Below are positions 35,905 to 45,134 of a stretch of DNA of 64,000 nucleotides, piece by piece (position 1 is the first letter of the stretch; the number at the start of each line of letters is the position of its first letter). The stretch covers positions 46,497 to 110,496 of the forward strand of contig JAFATG010000126.1 of assembly GCA_019244055.1 (NCBI GenBank), read 5' to 3'. Position numbers and translations under genes: made by a program. Origin of the DNA: Acidobacteriaceae bacterium (lineage in GTDB: Bacteria; Acidobacteriota; Terriglobia; Bryobacterales; Bryobacteraceae). The notes beneath the pieces are model-generated. The model had not been told where the DNA came from, did not search any database, and saw only the letters and a list, made by a program, of their open reading frames with translations.

Positions 35905-37262
35905 TACAGAATGTACCTGCTGAGGTCTTGATCCTTTACGATATCGGCGAGCTGCTTGCGCACGTAAACCGCGTCGATCTTTATATTCTTCTTTTTCAGG
36001 TCGGGCCCATCGAACGAGATCTCTTCCAGCAGTTTCTCCATAATGGTATGTAAACGCCGGGCACCGATATTTTCAGAGGACTCGTTCACCTGGGCGGCGT
36101 TGCGGGCGATTTCGATCAGCGCGTCCTCGGTAAAGGTGAGTCGGATGCCCTCGGTCTCGAGCAGTGCCATATATTGCTTGACCAGCGCAGACTTGGGCTC
36201 CTTCAGAATGCGGATGAAATCAGCCTCGGTTAGAGATTTCAGCTCCACGCGAATTGGGAAACGGCCCTGCAACTCAGGGATCAGATCCGCCGGTTTCGAG
36301 ACGTGAAACGCACCCGCCGCGATGAACAGGATGTGGTCGGTGCGGACAAAGCCGTGGCGCGTGTTTACGGTCGTGCCTTCGACTATCGGCAAGATGTCGC
36401 GCTGAACGCCTTCGCGACTGACGTCCGGCCCGTGGCCACCTTCGCGCCCGGCGATCTTGTCGATTTCGTCCAGGAAGACGATGCCGTTACGCTCGACACG
36501 CTCGAGAGCGATCCGCGTCACTTGGTCCATGTCGACCAGCTTTTGTTCCTCTTCCTGGACCAGGTACTCGAGCGCCTCTGAAACGCGCATGTTGCGCTTT
36601 TTCGTACGGGGTCCGAAGAGCCCGGGAATGACATCTTTCAGATTGATGTCCATCTCTTCGATGTTGCCGTTCGTGGAGACTTCGAAAGTGGGCCCGCGTT
36701 CCTTGACATCGACCTCCACCATGCGATCGTCGAGCTTGCCGGCGCGCAACTTCTCGCGCAGTTTCTCGCGGGTTCGCTCGACGCTTTCCGATCCCTCTGG
36801 CTGCGGCGGCATGAGTAGGTCCAGCAGACGTTCTTCGGCTTGCTGCTCGGCGCGATCCGCGATCTGTTCGAGCCGTTCTTCGCGAACCATATCAATGGCG
36901 ATGTCCACCAGATCCCGAATAATGGATTCAACGTCACGGCCGACATATCCGACTTCGGTGAACTTACTCGCTTCAACCTTGAGAAAAGGCGAATTGGCCA
37001 GCTTCGCGAGGCGGCGCGCGATTTCAGTTTTCCCGACCCCCGTGGGGCCGATCATCAAAATGTTCTTCGGCATGACCTCTTCGGCCATTTCGGGATCGAG
37101 TTTTTGGCGGCGAACGCGGTTGCGAAGAGCGATCGCGACGGATCGCTTGGCGTCCGACTGCCCCACGACGTACTTATCTAACTCGGCAACGATTTCGCGC
37201 GGAGTGAGCTCATCGAGCAGAGGCGCTTCGTCGTTCGATTGCTGGGGCAAGTAGATTACCAT
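35904..37262 (-). CDS. hslU: ATP-dependent protease ATPase subunit HslU
   Basis: A 452-residue AAA+ unfoldase that feeds proteins to HslV in the cytoplasm. It carries the Walker [16 protein letters not shown] near residue 72, and the family segment [19 protein letters not shown] charged I-domain (about 130-250) is followed by the Walker [13 protein letters not shown]. The C-terminal tail ends DQDLSRYIL, the conserved peptide that inserts in HslV to activate it. Length matches the family. Its ATG overlaps the hslV stop by one base (TAATG), and its own stop overlaps the lipoprotein start. Confidence 0.98.
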   Translation of the reverse strand: MVIYLPQQSNDEAPLLDELTPREIVAELDKYVVGQSDAKRSVAIALRNRVRRQKLDPEMAEEVMPKNILMIGPTGVGKTEIARRLAKLANSPFLKVEASKFTEVGYVGRDVESIIRDLVDIAIDMVREERLEQIADRAEQQAEERLLDLLMPPQPEGSESVERTREKLREKLRAGKLDDRMVEVDVKERGPTFEVSTNGNIEEMDINLKDVIPGLFGPRTKKRNMRVSEALEYLVQEEEQKLVDMDQVTRIALERVERNGIVFLDEIDKIAGREGGHGPDVSREGVQRDILPIVEGTTVNTRHGFVRTDHILFIAAGAFHVSKPADLIPELQGRFPIRVELKSLTEADFIRILKEPKSALVKQYMALLETEGIRLTFTEDALIEIARNAAQVNESSENIGARRLHTIMEKLLEEISFDGPDLKKKNIKIDAVYVRKQLADIVKDQDLSRYIL

Positions 37263-37801
37263 TACGCCAGCTCCTCAAAGGTCACGTTCTCGTTGGTATA
37301 GATGCAGACGTCGCCGGCAATCTTCATTGCTTTCTCGACAATTTCGCGGGCGCCCAAATTGGTGTTCTCCAGCAGCGCGATCGCGGCACACTTTGCAAAA
37401 GCGCCGCCGGAACCGATGGCCGCGACCGGGCTGTCCGGTTCAATTACATCACCGGTCCCGCTGACGATATAGATATTTTGGATGTCGGCGACCAAAAGCA
37501 GGGCCTCGAGGTGACGAAGCATACGGTCGGTACGCCATTCCTTGGCGAGTTCGACGACGCTGCGGGGCAAATTGCCGCTGTAGGCCTCGAGCTTGGATTC
37601 GAAACGGGCGAATAAGGCGAAGGCGTCGGCCGTGGAACCAGCAAAGCCGGACGCGATTTTGTTGTTGTAGAGTCGGCGCAGCTTGCGCGCGCCCCCTTTC
37701 AAGACCTCGTTACCCATCGTGACTTGGCCGTCACCGGCGAGAACGACTTTCCCGTTTCGGCGGACGCACAGGATAGTAGTTGAACGGATCTTATTGTTCA
37801 T
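37262..37801 (-). CDS. hslV: ATP-dependent protease peptidase subunit HslV
   Basis: A 179-residue proteasome-beta-like peptidase. The catalytic threonine is T8 in [15 protein letters not shown], exposed after removal of a seven-residue propeptide; the E. coli protein has only a methionine here. [30 protein letters not shown] and the AIGSGG loop are all present. It assembles into two hexamer rings capped by HslU. The start is ATG at 37801, and the 230 bases upstream to the GNAT remnant should contain the operon promoter. I do not see a clear heat-shock element there. Confidence 0.98.
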   Translation of the reverse strand: MNNKIRSTTILCVRRNGKVVLAGDGQVTMGNEVLKGGARKLRRLYNNKIASGFAGSTADAFALFARFESKLEAYSGNLPRSVVELAKEWRTDRMLRHLEALLLVADIQNIYIVSGTGDVIEPDSPVAAIGSGGAFAKCAAIALLENTNLGAREIVEKAMKIAGDVCIYTNENVTFEELA

Positions 37802-38033
37802 GTGGGCGAGTAACCGCGCACCAAAGGGATACTTCCAGGCTTGCGAGCATGCCTTGGGCGAACTTTTATTTCAGCATAGGCGGGTGGGTGGGGAACTTGT
37901 TCCTAAACGGGGCGGCGAGGAATGGGGAAGGGAGACCGGCTTTGCACTCGTCCGCAAGACGCAAGGCTCAGTTCCAGAACCTTCGTGAGCAAAGGGGCCC
38001 AGCCGGCGCAAAGCCAATTAGGCGCTATAAAGG

Positions 38034-38351
38034 ATGCTGAAAGGAATTGCTCGCCGGATGCGTGGCTCGATTACGATCAGGGACATTGAGCCTTCCCACG
38101 CTGAATGGGCGCGCAACTTCCTAATGGAACAGTTCGGCTCTACGCGAGTAGTCACGCGTGGCGTGATGCATCAGGCCGATGCGCTCCCTCGCTTAATTGC
38201 CGTGTACGAACGGCGCTCTCCCTTGGCCGGCGTTTCTGCGCTAATCTACATCAGAAGCATAAGCGGTATTCATAGTTTGCTGAAGTTTGCTATACGCGCA
38301 TCGCTAATTGCCGCTTCGCTGATCGGAATTACAGCCGGTGAAACGGGATAA
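38034..38351 (+). pseudogene. Truncated GNAT-type acetyltransferase remnant
   Basis: Residues about 10-60 match the start of a GNAT family: SITIRDIEPSHAEWARNFL, then FGSTRVVTRGVMHQADALP. After about residue 62 (near AVYERRSPLAGV) the expected acetyl-CoA-binding strand and Q/R-x-x-G-x-G/A loop are missing. The frame runs through unrelated hydrophobic sequence to a stop. No continuation is seen in the other frames. A full GNAT of this type has 150-170 residues. It is therefore probably a 3'-deleted gene. It lies 14 bases before the AAA gene. Confidence 0.7.
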
Positions 38352-38365
38352 CGAGGAGAAGTGCA

Positions 38366-39928
38366 GTGGTCGAAAGTGGCAGAAAACTGACTCCGGTTCA
38401 GAGTGAGGCCAAAGCTTTTGTCCGAAAGGGTCTGGAAGTCGCTCCGGTATTGGCGTTGGGTGGCGATGCGGGTCGCGGTAAGAGTACCGTGCTCGCGGAT
38501 CTCCATGCAGAACTCGGCAGCACCCTCATTGATATTTCGGATCTTTTAAAGGAGACCGGGGCGCGGCACCCGCTGGCTCTCGAAGAGAGTGCGTTTGAGG
38601 TTGTATTACGAGCGTTGAAGGGTTCCGACATCGTAATTGCGGATCACTTCGACATCTTGGTCCAAACGGTATGCTGCAGCCATAGCTATCCCCGACTGAG
38701 ATGGTTCGATGGAGCCTGCGTCGCGCTCTGTGACTATGCGGCGCAAGCCGGCAAAAAGGTCATCTTTTCTTACTCCGGCATGCTGCCCGGGCCCATACAC
38801 CAACGAGCGATCAAAGCCGGAATTGCGCGGTTCCGGGCAGAAGATTACCAGTCGTTGGCAGCTAATTACCTGGGCGATGTGGCTGAGTACGTAAATTTCC
38901 AGAAGGTGTTTCGGTTTGCTCCGAAGTTGAATGCCTATCAGTTGAAGGCAGCATTCGAATGGCTGCTGCGCTACGAGCCTGAGATCGATACTGAAAAGCT
39001 GATTGAGTATCTCCGCTCACAGCGACTAACGAGCAATGTGGACTTGGAAGAAGTCCAAGAAGTCACGCTGGCGGACCTGGTAGGCGTGGACGATGTGATC
39101 CGGGAGCTGGAGATCCATGTAGCGCTGCCCCTAGAGAACGATCAACTGGCGAATGAGCTGAATTTACGGCCTAAGCGCGGCGTGCTGCTCTATGGTCCGC
39201 CCGGAACGGGCAAAACCTCCGTAGGAAGAGCGCTGGCGCACCGGTTGAGAGGGAAGTTCTTCTTGATCGACGGCACGTTCATTGCGGGTACGGGGGAATT
39301 CTATGCCCGCGTGCATCAGGTTTTCGAGGCAGCCAAGGAGAACGCCCCGGCTGTCATTTTTATCGACGACGCGGATGCGATTTTTGAAGGCGGTGAGGAG
39401 CACGGGCTCTATCGTTACCTGCTCACGATGCTAGATGGTCTGGAGAGTGAAAGCGCCGGTCGGGTATGCGTCATGATGACCGCAATGGACGTGCGGCACT
39501 TGCCGCTGGCGCTTGTGCGCTCCGGCCGGGTGGAGTTGTGGCTAGAGATGAAGCTGCCGGATGCAGAGGCGCGCCGAATTATTCTGGCGCGGCAAATGGC
39601 GCAAGCCGGTAGCATCTTCGACGGAGGCGATTGTCCTGCGGTGGTTTCAGCTACGGAGGGATTCACGGGAGCCGATTTGAAACGGGTCGTGGAGGATGCC
39701 AAGGGTCTGTTCGCGTTCGATCGGGCAAATGGTAATGCGAAGTTAGAACGCGATGGATATCTGCTCCGGGCGATCGAGAGTGTCGCGCTGAACAAGACGC
39801 GTTACGCGGAGGCCGAAATGGGCGCGCGGCAAAAACTCCGGTCTGCGCCGAATCTGGGTGTGCCGTTCATGCCTGGGATGGCTATAGGAGGCATTTCGTT
39901 CAGTTCGGATTGGTCCAGTTCGGAGTAG
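38366..39928 (+). CDS. Two-domain AAA-type ATPase with an unusual Walker B in the second domain
   Basis: The start is GTG at 38366, with GAGGAG about eight bases before it. The 520-residue protein has two ATPase regions. The first (about 25-180) has Walker A GGDAGRGKST (K39) and a D-I-V-I-A-D-H-F-D segment in place of a classical Walker B. The second (about 235-440) is a classical AAA domain: GPPGTGKTS (K283), a Walker B reading VIFIDDADAIF with Asp where the catalytic Glu is usual, and LVRSGRVELWLEM with the arginine finger. The last 30 residues are Gly/Ser-rich (GVPFMPGMAIGGISFSSDW). It belongs to no named family I recognise. A role as a chaperone or remodelling factor is inference; no partner gene is nearby. 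Confidence 0.85.
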   Translation: MVESGRKLTPVQSEAKAFVRKGLEVAPVLALGGDAGRGKSTVLADLHAELGSTLIDISDLLKETGARHPLALEESAFEVVLRALKGSDIVIADHFDILVQTVCCSHSYPRLRWFDGACVALCDYAAQAGKKVIFSYSGMLPGPIHQRAIKAGIARFRAEDYQSLAANYLGDVAEYVNFQKVFRFAPKLNAYQLKAAFEWLLRYEPEIDTEKLIEYLRSQRLTSNVDLEEVQEVTLADLVGVDDVIRELEIHVALPLENDQLANELNLRPKRGVLLYGPPGTGKTSVGRALAHRLRGKFFLIDGTFIAGTGEFYARVHQVFEAAKENAPAVIFIDDADAIFEGGEEHGLYRYLLTMLDGLESESAGRVCVMMTAMDVRHLPLALVRSGRVELWLEMKLPDAEARRIILARQMAQAGSIFDGGDCPAVVSATEGFTGADLKRVVEDAKGLFAFDRANGNAKLERDGYLLRAIESVALNKTRYAEAEMGARQKLRSAPNLGVPFMPGMAIGGISFSSDWSSSE

Positions 39929-39998
39929 GACTCCAGCGCCAAGCGTGAGCTGAGCCCTTGCTCGCGACGGTGCTGGTACTGGATCCGGCGAGAATCTG

Positions 39999-40658
39999 CT
40001 ACGCCGGCAGATACTGCTTCAGCGGCTCAAAGATCGCCTGAACGAAGGAAACTGCCGTCTTAACGGACTGGGAAATGTCGCCGTTGTTCACCCCCACGAC
40101 CACACGAACGAGGGAGGTATCTGTCCTGTCAAAGCGGATCGCATCCGTGATGGTAAAGAGCTTGGCCGAATATTCGCTCGCGATGACGTGCTGGTGCGCT
40201 TGATACCAATACAGAACTACGCTCTGGTTGTCTCCCTTAGCCACCACGTATCGATTCACGCGGATGCGGGTCTGTTCCCCAGGAACGGTGATATCGATCG
40301 CCCCTGATTGCGTCTGTGCCCAGCCTGCGCCCGGAAGGCAGTTCTTTGGGGAATGCGGTGTTTTGCCCGTTCGCTGTGTTTCGAAGTACGCGACGAACAG
40401 AGTGGCCATCTGACCCGTCGCCTGGTTCGTGTATAGCCGGGAAAGAATATCGTCCGCCTTCAGGACCTCCAGGCTGTCTTTGTCCATCGGCAGTTCCTCA
40501 ACGACCGACCAACTCCCGCCCGGCAGGCTGAAATCCGCGAGCGGCAAGTGGCTAGGAACCATTTCCTTGCGTGAGGCGAACGCGTAAAAGGCCGCTGCCT
40601 GCACCAGCAGCACGATCGTCAATATCCGCGCCGTTTTCGATTTGAACCAGTCGCGCAT
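39999..40658 (-). CDS. epsI: Exosortase-associated EpsI-family protein
   Basis: The ATG at 40658 follows the exosortase stop by two bases (TAAATATG), so I use it rather than the upstream in-frame start that overlaps. The 219-residue protein has one N-terminal membrane helix (ILTIVLLVQAAAFYAF). Its periplasmic domain (DUF3485) carries the family signature KTPHSPKNCLPGAGW, and V-L-Y-W-Y-Q follows. EpsI proteins accompany exosortases and exopolysaccharide export and probably assist sorting. Length is normal. The partner exosortase is immediately upstream, but no polysaccharide genes are adjacent. Confidence 0.93.
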   Translation of the reverse strand: MRDWFKSKTARILTIVLLVQAAAFYAFASRKEMVPSHLPLADFSLPGGSWSVVEELPMDKDSLEVLKADDILSRLYTNQATGQMATLFVAYFETQRTGKTPHSPKNCLPGAGWAQTQSGAIDITVPGEQTRIRVNRYVVAKGDNQSVVLYWYQAHQHVIASEYSAKLFTITDAIRFDRTDTSLVRVVVGVNNGDISQSVKTAVSFVQAIFEPLKQYLPA

Positions 40659-40660
40659 AT

Positions 40661-41536
40661 TTACCTGGTACTCCACTTCTTCGCTGCGGACGAGAGAATA
40701 CGGTGCGTAACGATGAGCGCCAGCAGCGCCACTACGAACACGATATAGCCCTCGGTCTCATGGAATGCGCCTTGCGCCAGGCTGGTATTGATTTCAGAGA
40801 GCCAGCCGGTGACCGCGACGCGGATGCCGTTCGCGCCAATCGCAATTGGGACAGTGGCAATCAGCAACGCCCAACGCATCCAGACTCGTTTATCGGCGAA
40901 ATACGCGTACACCAACGATAAAAATCCTAAGGAGAGCAGAGAACGAATGCCACTGCATGCCTCCGCGATATCAAGCGTCTGGCTTGGCAGCGTCAGAGTG
41001 TTACCCGAACGGAGAACCGGAATTCCCATCATGGAAATGAGAATCTCGCCAAGCTGGCTTGCCAAGATCTGCAATCTCAGGGTAAGAGAGGCGTAAATGA
41101 TGGCCGGAATCGGAATCATGAACAGCAGCAGTATCAGGGGGAACAACAAAACCCGAATCCACGCCGTGCCGCCCAAGTAAAGAATCACGCCGAAGAGCGC
41201 GATCACAAAAGCCAAGCGGGCGGTAAACAGTTCCGCCCCGAGAGTTGCAGCGAACGCTTCCAGGCCTGCGAAGATTACCAGAAAAAGGCCCCAGCCGTTC
41301 GATTTGCGCGGAGTCGCCAAGAGTTGATCCCGGCGCTTCCATGCGATGTAGCCCGCGACTAGAGGCACAAAAAAACCGTGCCCCATGTTCTCGTCAGTGG
41401 CCCACTGCACACCCATCCGGTAGAGAATCGGCGCGTAACAAAGGATAAGAAGCGCGCCAAACCACGCGACAGGTTGCCAGGAGATCTTTGTGGAAACCGG
41501 TACCGGCTCTGGCGGAGCTGCAGGTACGCTTACCAT
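40661..41536 (-). CDS. Exosortase (membrane transpeptidase-like sorting enzyme)
   Basis: The product has about 291 residues from the ATG at 41536. A GTG at 41569 is also in frame. AAGGAG lies 15 bases before the ATG, longer than usual, so the start is not settled. Eight or so hydrophobic helices are visible. The catalytic residues are all present: Cys in IAEACSGIRSLLSLGF, Arg in GANGIRVAVTGW, and His in GAFHETEGYIVF. ENMGHGFFVPLVAGYIAWKR is the family's N-terminal block. Exosortases cleave and transfer PEP-CTERM-type proteins at the inner membrane. It is followed by epsI. No protein in this window ends with a PEP-CTERM-like tail. Confidence 0.95.
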   Translation of the reverse strand: MVSVPAAPPEPVPVSTKISWQPVAWFGALLILCYAPILYRMGVQWATDENMGHGFFVPLVAGYIAWKRRDQLLATPRKSNGWGLFLVIFAGLEAFAATLGAELFTARLAFVIALFGVILYLGGTAWIRVLLFPLILLLFMIPIPAIIYASLTLRLQILASQLGEILISMMGIPVLRSGNTLTLPSQTLDIAEACSGIRSLLSLGFLSLVYAYFADKRVWMRWALLIATVPIAIGANGIRVAVTGWLSEINTSLAQGAFHETEGYIVFVVALLALIVTHRILSSAAKKWSTR

Positions 41537-41732
41537 GTGGTTTATGTTGGTCTCCTTATAGTTAAACACAAGCAGACCAGCATATACCCCCTCTGGCTTC
41601 GGCGTAGTTAACTCCCTTCAGGCACATGTATCCCTTTGAACTGTGCATCTGGACCATAGGTGCGGCCGGCAGGATCGACCTCTCAGGGGTCCGGACTTTC
41701 TGACCGGCGACAGAAACGGGTAGGCGCTGGAA

Positions 41733-44381
41733 CTATTCGATGCGCAGAGCGTCGACCGGGTTTACGGAAGCGGCGCGTCGGGCAGGGAAATAGCTGGCCA
41801 GAAGCGCCGAGGCTGCAAGTATCGCCGCGACAGCACCCAGTGTTGCCGTGTCCGATGAACTAACGCCGAATAGCAATTTAGCCAAAAGCGAAGCTGTCGT
41901 TAAAGAGCATACGACTCCCGCAACGATCCCGGCGGCAGTCAACCAACCCGCCTCTTTCAAGATCAGCCGGTACACGGTGCTGCGCTCGGCGCCGAGCGCC
42001 ATGCGAACGCCGATTTCGTGCGTCCTGCGACTCACTGAATACGCCGTTACCCCATACAGCCCAACCACGCCCAGCAGCAGCGCGAGCCCGGCGAATGCCC
42101 CCACCAGCCAGGCGGAGGAACGGTGTACATAGGCCGTAGGCGATTCGCTGATTCTCTCGCGCATCGTGCTTTCGTTAAGCGTTCCGAGACTCGGATCGAT
42201 CTGGTGGATGGCAGCGCTCAACATTGGAAGCACAGAGCGCTCGGCTTGCGACGTACGTACAAGGAGCGTGAAGTAGTTATCGGGACCCTGGTTAAACGGA
42301 AGATATTCGGATGGCCACGTGTCTGAGTCGAGCGGACCTTCCCTGATATCGTCCACTATTCCGACAATTTGTCGAATCGATTTCGGTGACAGCTCGGTAT
42401 CGCCGATCCGCCTACCGATTGGATCTTCACCAGGGAAGGATTTCTTGGCCAGCGCCTGACTAATAATGACGACGCTCGGCTTCGATGCATCGTCGCTCTC
42501 GGCGAAGTAACGGCCTCGCAATAGCTTTGCCCGGACTGTACGGAAATAATTCGAGCTCACCTCTCGCGTGTTCACTTCGTTGTGTTCTCCGTGGTAAGGC
42601 CAGCCCACAAACCGTATCCAGTCCGTGTTGCCATTGAAGCTTACAGGCGGGATGTTCGCGATTCCAACAGAGTTCACCCGCGGCAGGCTCGCGGCTCGGG
42701 TCACGACACGACGTCCGAGTGCAGCCGCCTTTTCGTCCGTTGCGTAGGCTTTTTCGGGCGCTGCGATATCGATAGTGGCCAGATGATCCGGCTGAAATCC
42801 GAGATCGACGTGGAGCAGATGATAAAAGCTCTCGCCGAGGAGCGCAGCACCCACCAACAGCACCATGGCGGTTGCAAGCTCGAGCACGACTAATTTTGAC
42901 CCGACACGGCGCCAGGTATTTCCTGCGGAGCCTCTGCTGCCCTCGGCCATGCCTTCGCGCATGTCTGACAGGGGCGAGCTGAACGCGGGAGTGATGGAAA
43001 ACAGCAGGGCCGATGCCAGCGAAATAGAAGCGAAGAGGGCCAGGACTCGAATGTTCAAACCGAGACCAAGCAGATACGGCATGCCGGTCATCATGTCGGC
43101 AGGGATGAGCTTGATGAGCAGTTGCATGGCCCAGTAGGCGGCCGCCACGCCGAGCCCGCTGCCGATCGCCACCAGAGCCAAACTCTCCGCCACGAACTGG
43201 CGCATGAGCCTGGCGGTCGAGGCTCCGAGCGCGCGCCGGACTGCTATCTCGCGACGGCGGTTTTCCGAGCGCACTAATAACAGACTGACCACATTCACGC
43301 ACGCGATCAGGAGTAGTAATCCGGCTCCGCCGAGCAGCATCAGAAGAATCGGCCGGATCTTTCCAGCGATAACTTCCGATAAAGGCAAGACGTTCGCACC
43401 CTGCCCGCGATTGGAATCGGGATATTGTTTTTCCAGTTGTTGGGCAATCAGCTTGACCGCCGCCAAGGAGGTTTGGACAGAAACGCCGTCCTTCAGGCGA
43501 GCGACTCCAAGCAGATTATGGCAGCCTCGCCTGTTTTCACAGGAGGCGTTGGGATGCAGAGGCGCCCAGAACTCCGCGTCTCCTCTTGGGGCGAAGTGAA
43601 AATCGCGCGGCAACACTCCGACGATCGTATGCGGAACTCCGCTCAGGCGAACCGTCTGTCCTATGACGTCCCTTCTTCCACCGAACCATTTCTGCCATGA
43701 CGTGTAAGTGATTATCGCGGTATTGGGCGCGCGCGGCTGATCCTCGCCGCTGTAAAAATCACGTCCAAGTATCGGAACAACACCCAACGTGCGAAAGAAA
43801 CCACCACTTACCCGTGCGCCATGTACTGGTTCCGTACCGGCAGGATTATTCAGAAGGTAACCGGTTCCGGTATAAACGTCAAACGAACTGAAAACGTGGT
43901 TGAGTTTCTTCCAGTCGAGATAGTCGAAATAGGAGAGAGGACATTCCGGGCACAGTTGGATGCTCTCGTATACACCGATCAGGCGGGTGGGGTCCCGGTA
44001 AGGTAAAGGCTTTATCAGCGCAGCGTCCACGAAGGCAAATATGGTTACGTTGGCGCAGAGCCCGAGAGCCAGCATCAGGACGGCAGTGGCTGTAAATCCC
44101 GGATTTTTTCGCAACTGCCGGATGGAGAAGCGCGTATCCTGCAGCAGATTTTCAAGAAACGGGATCGTGCTGCGGTCGCGGTAAGCCTCCTTGGTAGGCT
44201 CGATGCCTCCCAGTTTCAAAATTGCGTTTCGCCGCGCCTCCAGATACGACATTCCGGAGCGAAGATTCTCGTCGATGTGCAGCTGAACGTTTCCTTCGAT
44301 CTCATCGATGAGGTCGCGCTCCCGGCGGGAGTTGGGCAGCAGGCCGGCCAAGCGCACGAGCCAGGCGCGGAGCCGTTTCAT
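41733..44381 (-). CDS. MacB-like ABC transporter permease (ADOP family), PadR-linked
   Basis: The start is the ATG at 44381, overlapping the PadR stop (ATGA), giving 882 residues. An N-terminal soluble region of about 75 residues (LPNSRRERDLIDEIEGNVQL, then GMSYLEARRNAI) is characteristic of PadR-associated members. Two copies of the FtsX/MacB permease unit follow. Each starts with a helix after RQLRKNPGFTATAVLMLALG or its equivalent, followed by a large periplasmic domain, then three helices (EIAVRRALGASTARL and EIGVRMALGAERSTV). No ATPase gene is adjacent, so it is an orphan permease. The substrate is unknown. Regulation by the PadR protein is likely. Confidence 0.93.
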   Translation of the reverse strand: MKRLRAWLVRLAGLLPNSRRERDLIDEIEGNVQLHIDENLRSGMSYLEARRNAILKLGGIEPTKEAYRDRSTIPFLENLLQDTRFSIRQLRKNPGFTATAVLMLALGLCANVTIFAFVDAALIKPLPYRDPTRLIGVYESIQLCPECPLSYFDYLDWKKLNHVFSSFDVYTGTGYLLNNPAGTEPVHGARVSGGFFRTLGVVPILGRDFYSGEDQPRAPNTAIITYTSWQKWFGGRRDVIGQTVRLSGVPHTIVGVLPRDFHFAPRGDAEFWAPLHPNASCENRRGCHNLLGVARLKDGVSVQTSLAAVKLIAQQLEKQYPDSNRGQGANVLPLSEVIAGKIRPILLMLLGGAGLLLLIACVNVVSLLLVRSENRRREIAVRRALGASTARLMRQFVAESLALVAIGSGLGVAAAYWAMQLLIKLIPADMMTGMPYLLGLGLNIRVLALFASISLASALLFSITPAFSSPLSDMREGMAEGSRGSAGNTWRRVGSKLVVLELATAMVLLVGAALLGESFYHLLHVDLGFQPDHLATIDIAAPEKAYATDEKAAALGRRVVTRAASLPRVNSVGIANIPPVSFNGNTDWIRFVGWPYHGEHNEVNTREVSSNYFRTVRAKLLRGRYFAESDDASKPSVVIISQALAKKSFPGEDPIGRRIGDTELSPKSIRQIVGIVDDIREGPLDSDTWPSEYLPFNQGPDNYFTLLVRTSQAERSVLPMLSAAIHQIDPSLGTLNESTMRERISESPTAYVHRSSAWLVGAFAGLALLLGVVGLYGVTAYSVSRRTHEIGVRMALGAERSTVYRLILKEAGWLTAAGIVAGVVCSLTTASLLAKLLFGVSSSDTATLGAVAAILAASALLASYFPARRAASVNPVDALRIE

Positions 44382-44722
44382 GCTTCTTCTCCGCTGGGCG
44401 AGAGGAAGCGAGCAACAATCGCGGTCGTCTGTTCCCAATCCCGCGCTTCCTTTTCGAGCTGCTTGCGGCCGGCGCGCGTGAGCTTGTAGAACTTCGCTCT
44501 GCGATTATTGTCCGAAACGCCCCAATCGGACGCGATCGAGCCTTCCTGCTCGAGTTTCAACAGCGCCGGGTAGAGCGTTCCATAGTTTAGAGAGAGGAGA
44601 TTGCCGCTGGTCTGCTCAATGCGGCGAGCGATCCCATATCCATGAAGCGGCCCCATGGTCTCAATGGTCTTGAGAACCATTAACGCCAGAGTTCCCTGCC
44701 AGACATCTGCCTTTTTGCCCAT
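44378..44722 (-). CDS. PadR-family transcriptional regulator
   Basis: A 114-residue winged-helix repressor. WQGTLALMVLKTIETMGPLH leads into GYGIARRIEQ, then NYGTLYPALLKLEQEGSI, with KFYKLTRAGRKQLEKE as the wing and C-terminal dimer helix. Such proteins usually repress a neighbouring transporter gene and respond to small molecules. The ATG at 44722 has AGG seven bases upstream. Its stop overlaps the permease start (ATGA). A long inverted repeat lies just upstream at 44731-44781 and is a good candidate for its own operator. Confidence 0.95.
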   Translation of the reverse strand: MGKKADVWQGTLALMVLKTIETMGPLHGYGIARRIEQTSGNLLSLNYGTLYPALLKLEQEGSIASDWGVSDNNRRAKFYKLTRAGRKQLEKEARDWEQTTAIVARFLSPSGEEA

Positions 44723-44730
44723 GTTTGCGC

Positions 44731-44781
44731 CTATTGGTTACCCATACGGATCTTCTCACGATTTGTATGGGAATGCAATAG
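44731..44781. promoter_or_regulatory. Long interrupted palindrome, probable PadR operator
   Basis: Two nested arms are perfectly symmetric: CTATTG at 44731-44736 with CAATAG at 44776-44781, and CCCATAC at 44741-44747 with GTATGGG at 44765-44771. Spacers between the arms are four bases on each side, and the centre is 17 bases. It starts nine bases upstream of the padR ATG. PadR dimers typically bind dyads of this general kind in their own promoters; assignment to this PadR is inference. Confidence 0.7.
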
Positions 44782-44833
44782 GTGTCCTAAGGCAAATACT
44801 CGCAGAGCTAGTACGAGATCAGCCCGAAAGACG

Positions 44834-45010
44834 CTACTCGTCGTGAATAGCTGCTTTCACTTGCGGAAGCATTTCTTTCGGAATTTCATCAATCCCGTGA
44901 TCGTTTCGGGCGTGCTCCGCTGCTTTGGTCATCACTTCTTGCTCGCTCTCGGCTCGGACTACATAATCGCAATCGAGTCCGACGTCCCGGCATTTCAAAA
45001 CTTTCGACAT
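44834..45010 (-). CDS. Small DUF1059-type protein
   Basis: The ATG at 45010 has GGAG six bases before it, so the longer open frame is not used. The 58-residue product matches DUF1059: KVLKCRDVGLDCDYVVRAES, then H-A-R-N-D-H-G, with two cysteines and two histidines in the family positions. Role unknown; metal binding is possible. It stands alone between padR and a divergent DUF429-like gene. Confidence 0.85.
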   Translation of the reverse strand: MSKVLKCRDVGLDCDYVVRAESEQEVMTKAAEHARNDHGIDEIPKEMLPQVKAAIHDE

Positions 45011-45134
45011 GAGATCTCCATTCGTAGCGGATGTTATCACGGTTGGCTGTGACACTTAACCATTGAGGAGCATGACCGAAACCGCGCCACCTATTGTCCG
45101 CGCAGATCGATAGGCGAACTAGTAAGATGTCGAA

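Noticed and set aside
36457..37254. 265-codon plus-strand frame opposite hslU
   Set aside because: Composition is mostly Ser and Arg with no domain, and the minus strand encodes an unmistakable HslU.
42460..43302. 280-codon frame overlapping the PadR-linked ADOP gene
   Set aside because: Same-strand shadow in another frame, extremely Arg-rich, while the long frame shows the duplicated permease pattern.
45072..45113. 13-residue plus-strand peptide preceded by GAGGAG
   Set aside because: The ribosome-like site is only one base from the ATG, and the peptide has no features; likely chance.
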